A program made the translations under genes and the position numbers. Source: Emiliania huxleyi CCMP1516 (taxonomy: Eukaryota; Haptophyta; Isochrysidales; Noelaerhabdaceae). From it: a DNA stretch of 64,000 nucleotides. Positions 34,601 to 41,283 of the stretch are shown here, piece after piece; the stretch's first letter is position 1; every line of letters starts with the position of its first letter. Where the stretch lies: contig NW_005199770.1 in assembly GCF_000372725.1 (NCBI RefSeq), positions 1,744,593 to 1,808,592 on the forward strand, in the 5' to 3' direction. The notes under the pieces were generated by a model. That model ran no database searches and was not told where the DNA came from. It saw only the letters and a program-made list of their open reading frames with translations.

Positions 34601-37600
34601 TGTCCAGTGCCGGTGTGAGCGCCTTTGGCTACAGTGGCACAATCGCGCATTGCATCCTCGGCGCCGGAGGGGCGGACGCGGCGCATGAGCGCGGCGCCGG
34701 CGCGCGCGCGGCCGTGCTTGTGCGCCACTCCTTCATCTGGTATGACGACGTGCAGCCGCTGGCGCAGCACGTCGAGGCCGCTGAGGGGAGGACGGCGCTC
34801 CGTTCGCCCGCGGCGGGCGCGCTCCTCGCACTCGTCCGCGACCACGCCATCCGAGGGCGCTGCGTCTTCCCCGCCGCCGGCTACCTCGAGATGGCGCGCG
34901 CCGCCTCGTGCGCCGCGGACGCGCTCACCGCGGCGGCGACGCTGCGGGGCGTGCGCTTCCTGCGGCCGCTGCTCCTCGACGCCGCCGAGGGTCTCTGGAT
35001 CGCCTGCGAGGTTGTCGCCGCCTCTGGCCGCGTCGAGCTCACGAGCGGCCGAGACGGCGCCGAGGAGCGGGCGCTTCACTCGGCGTGCGAGCTCGTCGGC
35101 GCGCTTGCGCCGGCCGCTGTCAGCAAGCCCGCGCTGCCGCGGCTGCGAGCGATCGCCGGTTCGGCGGTGTGCACCGCCGCGCTTTACGCCGCGTTCCGCG
35201 AGGCGGGCCTCGAGTACGGCCCAACCTACCAGACGCTCGGTGGCGCGTGGGCCGGCGACGGAGGGTCCTTCTCCGTCGCGAGGCTTCGCCGCCCGCCGGG
35301 GACCTCGCAGGGCGTCCTCATCCACCCTGCCGACCTCGACGGCGCGCTGCAGCTGACCAGCTTGCTCTCGCCGAGCGGCGGCGGCAGCGGCGGCGGCGGC
35401 GGCGGCGGCGGAGATGGCGGCGGAGGAGGAGGAGATGGCGCGGCAGTGCCCTTCCTGGTGGGTGAGGCCCGCCTCACGCCCACGCCGCGCGCCTGCCTCT
35501 GGTCGGTTGCACGGCGCGAGTCGGCGGCCGGTAGCGCCGCCTGGCTCGGCAGCTTGCGCGGCTCCGATCCGGGCTTGCAGCTGTCGGGCTTCGAGATCCG
35601 AACGCTCCCTTCGTGGTCCGAGGCTCCCGCGGCGGAGGCGCAGGCTCTCTACTGCGTTGAGTGGCGGTCAGGCGTGCCCACGGACGCGGCGGGACCGTCG
35701 ACGATGCTGCTTGGGTGTGCGGCCTTGGCATGCGGCGAGGGCGGCGGCGGGAGCCCACTGCCGGTGCGATGCGTGGCGCACGGCGCCGCCGCGTCGAGGC
35801 CTGGCAGCGCGCTGCTGCCGATGGCCGGGCTGGAGGCGCTGCTCGCGCTCGCGCTCTCCCCTCGGGTTGCGGCGTCGCAGCTGGCGCTCCGCGTCGTCAG
35901 CGCGCTCGACGCGAGGCCCGCTCACGCCGGCGTGCGGGCCTTTGCGCGGGCGGTCCGGCAAGAGCGTCCGACGACGCGGCTGTCCTGTGTCGACTCCAAC
36001 TCTTCGGCGGCGCTGCTTGCGCCGGCTGCGGCTCTCCAGCTCCCGTCCGGCGAGGACGAGGCTAGCTTGTGGCGCGGCGGCGCGGCGGTGCCGCGGCTTT
36101 GCCGGTTGGCGCTGCCCTCCCCGACGGAATGGGCGGTGCGCTCGGCGCAGCTCGTGTCTGGCGGCAGCGGCGGGCTGGGTCTGCTCACGGCGCGCTGGCT
36201 CATCGCGGCCGGCGCGCCCCGCCTCATCCTCGCGTCACGCAGCGGCGCCGCCGGCCCGACGCCGGTCGAGAGCGACGGCGATCCGGAGGGCGGCGGCCGC
36301 GTCCTCGCGGCTCGATGCGACGTCACGCAGCCCGCCGCGGTGCGGCGTCTGCTGAGCGGGGTCGGCGGCTGCGGCCACCCGCTGGGCGGCGTGTGGCACG
36401 CGGCGGGCGTGCTGTCGGATGGCACCCTCGACGCGCAGAGCGGGGGGACTCTCCGCAGGGCCTTTGCGCCCAAGGCGCACGGCGCGTGGGTCTTGCAGGT
36501 CGCGACTAGCGCGTCGCCCCTCCGCTGCTGGGTCGCCTTCTCGTCGATGGCGGCGCTGCTGGGCGGCGCTGGCCAGGCCAACTACAGCGCCGCCAACGGG
36601 TGCCTCGACGCGCTCGCCAGCGTGCGGCGGGGGCGGGCGCAGGCGGGGACGAGCGTGCAGTGGGGCCCGTGGGCCGGGGTGGGCATGGCTGCCGGCCGCG
36701 CGGTCCACGCGCGGCTGCAGGCGGCGGGCGTGGGGCTGATCGGCGCCGAGGCTGGCCTCGCGGCGCTCCGCGCGGCGGTGCAGCCGCGCGCCCCGCCCGT
36801 GACGGCCGTACTACTCATCTCGTGGTCGTCCTTCTCGACAGCCGCCGGCGCGGTTCCCCCCTTCCTGGCCAACTTTGCGCCCCCCGGCGGCGGCGGACTG
36901 AATCGCGCTGCGGCTGCGGCGCGGCGCGACGGCGCGCGGCCCGTGTCGCTCCCGCTCGTACTCGAGGCGGTGCAGCAGCTAGTCGGCAGCGAGGTCGACC
37001 CGGACTCGCCGCTGATGGAGGCGGGCCTCGACTCGCTCGGCGCGATGGAGTTGCGCAACGCACTGCAGCGCGCCGTCGGAGCTGAGTTGCCGAGCACGCT
37101 CGTCTTTGACCACCCGACGGCGCGGCTGCTCACGAGGCGGCTCCTCAAAGGCGACTCGACCCTTGGCCGCGGCCCCGTCCGAGCGGCGCCGTCTGGACAG
37201 GCTCGCGCCGAGCTCGCGGCCGCCAGCGACGCGCTGCCTTCGGGCGAGGGCCTTGCGGTCTTGTGGCGCATGTCGGCTGCGGCGGCCGACGCGGTGCGAG
37301 AGGTTTCGCCCTCGCGGTGGCTGTCTCCGCCGGAGGGGCTGCGGCACGCCGGCCTGCTCACGCACCCCCACCTCTTCGACAACGCCTTCTTCGGCGTCTC
37401 GCCCGCCGAGGCGGCGGTGATGGACCCGCAGCAGCGGCTGCTGCTCGAGCACGGCTACGCGTCTCTGCACGGCGCCGGCTGGGGGCGCGCGCGGCTCGCG
37501 GGTTCGGACGCGGGCATCTTTGTGGGCATGTGGGCGAGCGAGTACGCAGACGTGCTCCGCGTCACCCCCGCCGGGAGGAGCCTCTTTGCCATCTCCGCCG

Positions 37601-40600
37601 CCGGCTGCTCGGTCGCGGCCGGCCGGCTCTCGTTTGCGCTTGGCCTGCGCGGTCCATGCGTCGCCATCGACACTGCGTGCTCGGCGGGCCTCGTCGCCTG
37701 TCACGGCGCGATGCGGGCGCTGCGCCACGCCGAGAGCGAGGTCGCCCTCGCCGCTGGCGTCAACATGGTGCTCAGCCGGTCGGCGTGCGCGGTGCTGTCC
37801 AAGGTGGGCATGACCTCCTCGACGGGTCGTTCGCACGTCTTCGACGCGCGGGCCGACGGCTACGCGCGCGGCGAGGCGTGCGCCTGTGCGGCCCTGCGCG
37901 TCGCGGGGAGCGGGGCGGGGGGCGTCGCTGGGGGAGGGGCCGACGGTGCGGCGAGGGAGGCGGCGGCGGGGGGAGGCGCCACCACCCTAGAGGGCTGCTG
38001 CGTCCAGCAGGACGGCAGGAGCGCCAGCCTCACCACGCCAAACGGCGGCGCGCAGCAGGAGCTGCTTCGGGCGACGCTCGCGCTGGCCGCGCTCCCGCAC
38101 AGCGCCATCGTGCTGCAAGAGGCGGGCGCCAACGGCAGCCTCATCGGCGACCCGGTCGAAGCGGCCTCCCTCGCCGCCGTCGCCTTGGCCGAGGGCGGGC
38201 GGCTGGCGGCTGCAGCCTTGCCTGTCGGCGGCATCAAGGCGAGCGTCGGCCACTCCGAGCCAGCCTCGGGTGCGGTCGGCCTTCTCAAGCTCCTCTCCGC
38301 GCTCCAGCACGCGCGAGCGGCGCCAAACGCGCAGCTGCGCACGCCGAATGCCAGCCTCGACGTGCGCCGGCTCGGCGACGCCGCGTGCTCTCTCCCCACC
38401 CAGCTGGCGGCGCTGCGGCAGGCGCAGCCGGAGGGGGTCGCCGCCGGCGCCGTGAGCTCGTTCGGCTTTGCGGGCACGATCGCGCACGCGATCCTCGCCG
38501 CGCCGCCGGTGGGGGGGGCGGTGGGCGGCGAGGGGGCGCCCCTCCGTCCAGGCGGCTGCGCCTTTGCCGCCTTTCGGCGCCGCTCTTACCCGTGGCAGGC
38601 CGAGGGCCCTGCGCGCAGCGATGGGCCGGGGCGCGACGGCATGGCGGCGCCCGCCCCCGGGGCGGCTGCGGCGGCCGGGGCGGAGGACGAGCTCCGCGCC
38701 GTCCTCGAGGCCGTCGAGCGGACGGCGGGCGCGCCCTTGGGCGCGGATGCGCCGCTGGTGGAGGCGGGGCTCGACTCGCTCTCGCTGGCTGAGCTGGGCA
38801 ACCAGCTCGAGCTGTCCGGCGCTGCGCTGCCGAGCACTCTCTTCCACCGGCTGGACGGGATGACGCCGCGCAAGCTCGCGGCGGAGATCCGCGGCGGCGG
38901 CGCGGCACCGGCCAGGCGGCGCAGCGAGCTGCGGCTGCTGCGGGCCTTCAAGGAGGGCGTCGGAGGAGGAGTCCCCGCAGCGACGGAGAACAGTAGGGCA
39001 CCTCCGCTCGTCATTGTGCCAACCATCTACGGCGACAGCCGCGGGTACGAGCGGCTGTGGAACATGTGCCTCCTCGGCCGCGACGTGTACTGCCTCACCC
39101 ACCCGGGCGTCGAGGACGCGTCTGCGGCGAGCGTGACCGACACGACGGCCGAGGAGGTGCTACAGGGCTACGCGGACGCGCTGATTCGCTCGCTCGGCGC
39201 CGCGCCCTTCGACCTGATTGGGACCTCCTTCGGCGCCACCCTCGCCCACCACGTGGCCCACCGGGCGCGCGCGAGCGGCGGCACGCCCCGACGCCTCGTG
39301 CTCGTCGACCCCATCGCCCCCTTCCCGCCAAACTACCACCCCAAGCCCTTTGGGCTGCGTGACGCGGCAAAGGTGCTGCTGCACACCGCCAGCGCCGACG
39401 CCATCACGGACGACACCCCCGACGCGGACGCTGCGTGGCCCGAGCTGGCCTCGCTGCCCGAGTCGATGCTCGGGGTGTACGTCGCAGAGCAGACGGCGGG
39501 CCGGCGCGCCCCGCTGGGCCCGGAGGGGCTGCTTGCGGAGGCGGCCTCGATCTCGCGCAGGCTGCACGTCATCCGCCAAAACAACGTCTTCCTGCAAGAC
39601 ACGTGGGCGCGCGAGGTGCGGCCGTTTGCGCCGGCCGGCCCCGCCGCCGGCGCCAGCGGGTCGCCCGCGAACCTGCTCATCCTCTCGAGCGAGCGCGCCG
39701 CCTTCTTCGCCGAGGTCTTCCCGGCCCTGCCAGACGACCGCGTCGAGAAGTACGGCGAGGGCCGGCGGCTGCGGGTGGGCGGGTCGCACTTTGACGTCGC
39801 CGCGCGCACCATCTCGAACCGGGTGCCGCTCGCCACCGCCGCGATGGAAGAGTTCCTGAGCGCGGGGCATGCCGCCACCGACGAAGGCGCGGATCGCGGC
39901 GGCGGCGGCGGCGGCTGGAGTCACCCTTCTTTCGACGCGGCGGTCGTGCCGCTGATGGACTGTGCGCCCTTGTCGCTGAGCCGGCTGCTGACCGTGTGCG
40001 TGCTCCCGACGGCGCACGCGGCGGCGGGCGCGTACCGCGACCTGGCGCCCCACCTCCCTGGCCACGCGGTCGAGCTGCGCCTTCCTCCCGAGGGGGGCAA
40101 GCCGCCCGCCGCGGCGCTCGAGGCGCTACTCCGGCTGTCGGACGAGCGCGCGTGTGCAGAGCTCGTCTTTGTCGGGCTGAACGCGTGGGCGGACGCCACG
40201 CGCCGCGTTGCGCGCGAGCTGCAGCGCGCGGCGCCGGTGCGCGTCGTCCTCGTCGACCTCGTCGCCCCCCGGAGCGAGCGCGCCGACCTGCGCCCCGCCT
40301 CGGGGCTTGCCGGCATGCTCGTCCGCTGCCTCCCCCAAACGGAGGAGGGGCGCGCGGCGGGCGTGGAGGGGTCCGAGACCGCAGCGGCGGGGGAGGGGGG
40401 CGGCCCCGCCGGCGGCCCGCCGCTGCAGCGAGCCACAGCGGGCGCTGGCTTGCCGCCGCTGCCGGTTGAGGTCGTGAGCGTGCAGAGCGGCGCAGAAGGC
40501 GCTGCCGTGCTTCCGACGCGGGCCGCGAGTGAGACGCTCTGCACGCCGGAGCTGGTCGATGCGGTTGCGGCGCGTGTCCGCGCCATCGAGGCGGCGATGC

Positions 40601-40905
40601 TGCTGCGCGGCGAGGCGGCCGCCGCCGCGGTGCGCTCTCTGGCCGCCGAGCTGCTCAGAGGCGTCGACCCCGACACGCCGCTTGCCGACGCGGGCCTGGA
40701 CGTGGAGGCGGCGATGCAGTTCGGCGTCCGGCTGCAGGCACTGGTGGGGGAGCTCCCGCCGACGGTGGCGCGCGACTACCCGACGCTGCGCGCGCTCGAG
40801 GTGTACGTCGCGAACCGCGAGACGACGGTCGCCGCCGGGGACGGCGGGTGGGGGTCGAGACTGCAGAGCTGGTGGGAGAGGGTGAAGGAGAGGGCGCTCG
40901 GGTAG
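121..40905 (+). CDS. Giant trans-AT-type modular polyketide synthase, 5'-partial, five exons in window
   Basis: This gene encodes a multimodular type I polyketide synthase that would extend, reduce, methylate and beta-branch a carrier-bound polyketide and release it by a thioesterase. The exons I infer are 121-1176, 1368-4166, 4243-4586, 4723-16579 and 16646-40905. Every junction restores a conserved domain: ECH at 1176/1368, KS1 at 4166/4243 and 4586/4723, ECH at 16579/16646. The coding part in the window is about 13,438 codons and ends at TAG 40903-40905. It carries eight KS domains with TACS/AACS-type cysteines, five DH, five NADPH-binding KR plus two structural psiKR, three ER, two cMT, seven ECH-like, two HMGS-like, ten ACP with LDSL/IDSL-type serine sites, one TE and a degenerate tail. 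No AT (no GHSxG region) occurs in any KS-DH, KS-ER or KS-KR interval, so malonyl units must be loaded in trans. The 5' end lies outside the window. Product unknown; domain calls are from motifs read by eye. Confidence 0.93.
393..664 (+). repeat. ECHb repeat, copy A (partner 17581-17852)
   Basis: About 272 bp are base-identical to 17581-17852 apart from one visible change (cacggtcgtg against cacagtcgtg). The flanking parts of the same domains are clearly diverged, so the tract looks like a gene-conversion footprint. Confidence 0.92.
1177..1367 (+). other. PKS intron, GC-AG, 191 nt
   Basis: The open frame hits TAG at 1188-1190 and resumes in another frame. Splicing TTCC|GCGCG to GTAG|GCGCG gives an RALH...DAE.LLR segment that matches the same region of the parallel ECH domain at about 18350. 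The donor is GC, and GCGCGC stands at both edges. The acceptor is firm because the next frame is closed until 1312. The donor is chosen by protein alignment. Confidence 0.65.
1640..2080 (+). repeat. Pro-rich low-complexity interdomain linker
   Basis: This linker is dominated by proline codons in repeats of a CCTCTGCCGCCT-type unit (about 1850-1965). It joins the second ECH-like domain to the HMGS-like domain. Cassette B has a much shorter Ser-rich linker at the same place (about 18600-18790). Confidence 0.8.
2083..3090 (+). other. PKS cassette A: HMG-CoA-synthase-like domain, catalytic residues lost
   Basis: The fold is recognisable from GIVALEVYVPR at the start, LLDRSKSVKSHLM, the ACVNWVESAAWDGRW strand and a terminal SYEHVPR. 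In functional HMG-CoA synthases the nucleophile is the Cys of NACYGG; here the aligned stretch reads HATSGG, with Thr (codon 2429-2431) at the Cys position. The acid/base Glu of GTET is Ser (GTSS). The central segment that normally carries the catalytic His is largely missing. The domain therefore looks like a non-canonical or dead HMGS. Its place between ECH domains and an ACP matches beta-branching cassettes. Confidence 0.85.
3255..3470 (+). other. PKS cassette A: ACP
   Basis: This is an acyl carrier protein with an LDSLGAVEL site; the phosphopantetheine serine is codon 3344-3346. It follows the HMGS-like domain, as the dedicated ACP of a beta-branching cassette would. The core around the serine is base-identical over about 55 nt to the ACPs at about 7435 and 20095. 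Confidence 0.92.
4167..4242 (+). other. PKS intron, GC-AG, 76 nt
   Basis: Joining GTCGCCG|GC to GTAG|GCGTC restores the KS motif VAGVNAML and moves translation to the frame that stays open downstream. Without splicing the KS ends at a TGA near 4328. Confidence 0.82.
4587..4722 (+). other. PKS intron, GT-AG, 136 nt
   Basis: This is a canonical GTGAGT donor after GTCGAG and a CTAG acceptor before GCGCACGGC. Splicing joins VE to AHGTGT, the catalytic His motif of KS1, in phase 0. The intron contains a C-rich CCCCCG run. It is the only clearly canonical intron seen in this gene. Confidence 0.92.
7700..13520 (+). other. PKS module 2: KS-DH-psiKR-ER-cMT-KR*-ACP
   Basis: KS2 (about 7700-8930) has its Cys at 8164-8166. 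DH2 (about 8985-9640) has GHCVQGRVVFPAAG and HPADLD. A structural KR half without a nucleotide site follows (about 9850-10400). ER2 (about 10420-11420) has LNFRDVL and HAAAGGVGLAA. A C-methyltransferase (about 11430-12470) has the SAM motif EVGAGTGGT. The catalytic KR (about 12480-13210) keeps GGLGGLG and the SS motif, but the YAAAN tyrosine is His (GQSPHSAAN, codon 12943-12945). The ACP serine is 13399-13401. If the KR works, the module would give a fully reduced, alpha-methylated unit. If His cannot replace Tyr, DH and ER have no substrate. The cMT sits after ER, whereas it normally sits between DH and ER. Confidence 0.88.
8868..14270 (+). repeat. 5.4-kb segmental duplication, copy 1 (partner 25608-31010)
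   Basis: The constant offset is 16740 bp. It covers the end of KS2 through DH, psiKR, ER, cMT, KR, ACP and most of KS3. I spotted roughly two dozen single-base differences, so identity is about 99.6%. A second identical tract follows at 14371-14711, after a diverged patch. Confidence 0.95.
13580..15960 (+). other. PKS module 3, first part: KS and enoylreductase
   Basis: KS3 (about 13580-14860) has the active Cys at 14089-14091, EAHGTGT and NLGHAEPAAG. It is followed, with no DH or KR, by an MDR-type enoylreductase (about 14940-15960) with LNFRDVLNVL, GEFTG and HAATGGVGL. An ER directly beside ECH domains recalls the ECH2-ER pair of curacin CurF and jamaicamide JamJ, where the ER acts on the beta-branched intermediate. 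That role here is inference. Confidence 0.86.
15960..18600 (+). other. PKS module 3: four tandem ECH-like domains
   Basis: ECH0 (about 15960-16390) is degenerate and lacks the GGG oxyanion stretch. ECHa (about 16430-16579 plus 16646-17320) has LELDDPARFNTMS, HFSAGGNPY and HGKLIGGG, but Asn (HGN) where ECH has the first catalytic Glu. ECHb (about 17340-17880) has RGGGMAFPC and FGFPEI, so it keeps that Glu and is the best candidate for an active hydratase or decarboxylase. ECHc (about 17880-18600) is degenerate. Bacterial beta-branching uses two ECHs (ECH1 dehydration, ECH2 decarboxylation). Four in tandem suggests two working and two scaffold copies, which is inference. Confidence 0.84.
16580..16645 (+). 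other. PKS intron, GC-AG, 66 nt, with in-frame TGA
   Basis: The frame is the same on both sides, but TGA at 16621-16623 would end it inside an ECH domain. Removing 16580-16645 (GAGCTAG|GC to CCACAG|GC) restores AELGDDFDAAV, a smooth crotonase helix. The pyrimidine-rich tract before CACAG supports the acceptor. Confidence 0.83.
18790..19860 (+). other. PKS module 3: HMG-CoA-synthase-like domain, Cys shifted
   Basis: It matches the cassette A domain (GIVALEVYSPRHC, LLDRSKSFKSHLM, LACVSWLDSPAWDGRW). The catalytic stretch reads YDGACGG against the canonical YNACYGG. The Cys position is therefore Ala (19126-19128), with a Cys one residue later (19129-19131). The acid/base Glu is kept (ASES). As in cassette A, the central His-bearing part is much shortened. 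It could act through the shifted Cys, act differently, or be inactive. Confidence 0.85.
20040..20590 (+). other. PKS module 3: tandem ACP pair
   Basis: Two carrier domains have phosphopantetheine serines at 20131-20133 (LDSLGAVEL) and 20467-20469 (LDSLGTVEL). Tandem ACPs are typical of beta-branching modules in bacterial trans-AT and curacin-type PKSs, so this supports the cassette reading. Confidence 0.93.
22011..24074 (+). repeat. DH-KR duplication, copy 1 (partner 34761-36809)
   Basis: About 2.06 kb with offset 12750 before the polyglycine tract and 12735 after it. I saw fewer than ten base changes besides the 15-nt glycine-run difference. Both ends are abrupt, just before the DH and just after the KR. 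Confidence 0.95.
22625..22679 (+). repeat. (GGC)n polyglycine tract in DH4-KR4 linker
   Basis: An almost pure GGC run encodes about 17 glycines here. The module 7 copy (35375-35414) is 15 nt shorter and contains one Ser, an in-frame length change typical of replication slippage. Confidence 0.9.
24480..30260 (+). other. PKS module 5: KS-DH-psiKR-ER-cMT-KR*-ACP
   Basis: KS5 (about 24480-25670; Cys 24916-24918) is only distantly like KS2, but everything after its C-terminal GGVSSFGYSG box is a near copy of module 2. DH5 is about 25725-26390, psiKR about 26590-27140, ER about 27160-28160, cMT about 28170-29210 and KR about 29220-29950, with the same Tyr-to-His change at 29683-29685. The ACP is about 30045-30260. 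Domain functions are as for module 2. Confidence 0.88.
25608..31010 (+). repeat. 5.4-kb segmental duplication, copy 2 (partner 8868-14270)
   Basis: It spans the end of KS5 through most of KS6. The two copies part at 31011, where about 85 nt replace about 100 nt of copy 1, and re-join at 31096-31436 with an offset of 16725. Confidence 0.95.
30320..33340 (+). other. PKS module 6: KS-KR-ACP
   Basis: KS6 (about 30320-31600) is a near copy of KS3 apart from two short patches. A KR follows directly (about 31690-32990) with GGLGGLG, a VSSDA motif and a complete SSLASLLGNTGQANYAGAN active site. No DH is seen. The ACP serine is 33232-33234 (IDSLAATEL). Expected output: a beta-hydroxyl. The switch from KS3-ER-ECH to KS6-KR downstream of identical KSs looks like domain shuffling at the KS C-terminus. 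Confidence 0.87.
33400..37150 (+). other. PKS module 7: KS-DH-KR-ACP
   Basis: KS7 (about 33400-34680) has DTACSS, EAHGTGT and SAGHAEPASG. DH7 (about 34760-35490) and KR7 (about 35640-36830) are near copies of module 4 and keep the DH His/Asp and the KR Ser/Tyr/Asn residues. The ACP serine is 37033-37035. Expected output: an alkene. Confidence 0.88.
34761..36809 (+). repeat. DH-KR duplication, copy 2 (partner 22011-24074)
   Basis: This is the module 7 copy of the module 4 DH-KR block. It has one clustered change near 36226-36235 (LVLVSR against LILASR). The flanking KS and ACP are unrelated at the base level. Confidence 0.95.
37230..38900 (+). other. PKS module 8: non-elongating KS (KS0) and ACP
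   Basis: KS8 keeps the Cys (37678-37680, DTACSA) and SVGHSEPASG, but the EAHGTGT box reads EAGANGS, so the first catalytic His is Gly (38125-38127). KSs lacking this His are condensation-incompetent in trans-AT PKSs and only pass the chain on. The N-terminal KS strand is also missing. The ACP serine is 38776-38778. Expected role: transfer to the TE without extension. Confidence 0.85.
38990..39880 (+). other. PKS thioesterase domain
   Basis: This alpha/beta-hydrolase domain has the nucleophile box GTSFG (Ser 39226-39228), an LVDPIAPF strand as candidate acid, and a late GGSHFD histidine. It follows the last ACP and should release the chain by hydrolysis or cyclisation. Confidence 0.88.
39950..40905 (+). 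other. PKS C-terminal tail: TE-like and ACP-like pseudo-domains
   Basis: About 39950-40600 resembles a second thioesterase (VCVLPTAHAAAGAY start, VRVVLVDLVAP strand), but the nucleophile elbow is GLNAWA, with no serine. About 40610-40830 has the ACP helix pattern, but the site is LDVEAAMQF instead of LDSLxxxEL, so it cannot carry phosphopantetheine. The protein ends with a basic, Trp-containing amphipathic helix (about 40850-40902). Domains after the TE are unusual. A docking or structural role is inference. Confidence 0.7.
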
Positions 40906-41283
40906 GCGGAGGTGGAGGCCGCGTTGAGTCGTGTAGAGAGTAGTACCGAGGCGGAGCTGCTCGCGACGGCGAACCTGGACGATCACCGGCCGTCCGCGCG
41001 AGCCAGGCTGCTGAGCCGCGCCGTGGGGGCGAGAGCGAGCATGGATCTTCCGGGAAGCAGAGGAGACGAGTGTGTTGTGTGACGCGACGACTCGGCGAGG
41101 CAGGTACGGTGCAAGGCATGTCGTGCGGGGGTCGCGACGCGTCGTCGTTGGGTCATGGTTGCCGTGAAGTGTCGGTTCGGGGGTTTTACAAAAAATTGAT
41201 ATGTCAGTCCCGGAGCCGAGGCGAGGCCCAGAGTGCAGAGACTACCTGAGGCCTCTCTAGAGGCTCCGGAGGTGTGCATTATA
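40906..41283 (+). other. Convergent intergenic region after the PKS gene
   Basis: These 378 bp separate the stop codons of the PKS gene (plus) and the next gene (minus), so both 3' ends and terminators must lie here. An A/T-rich patch with TTTTACAAAAAATTGATATG at 41185-41204 is the only A/T-rich spot. I see no gene. Confidence 0.5.
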
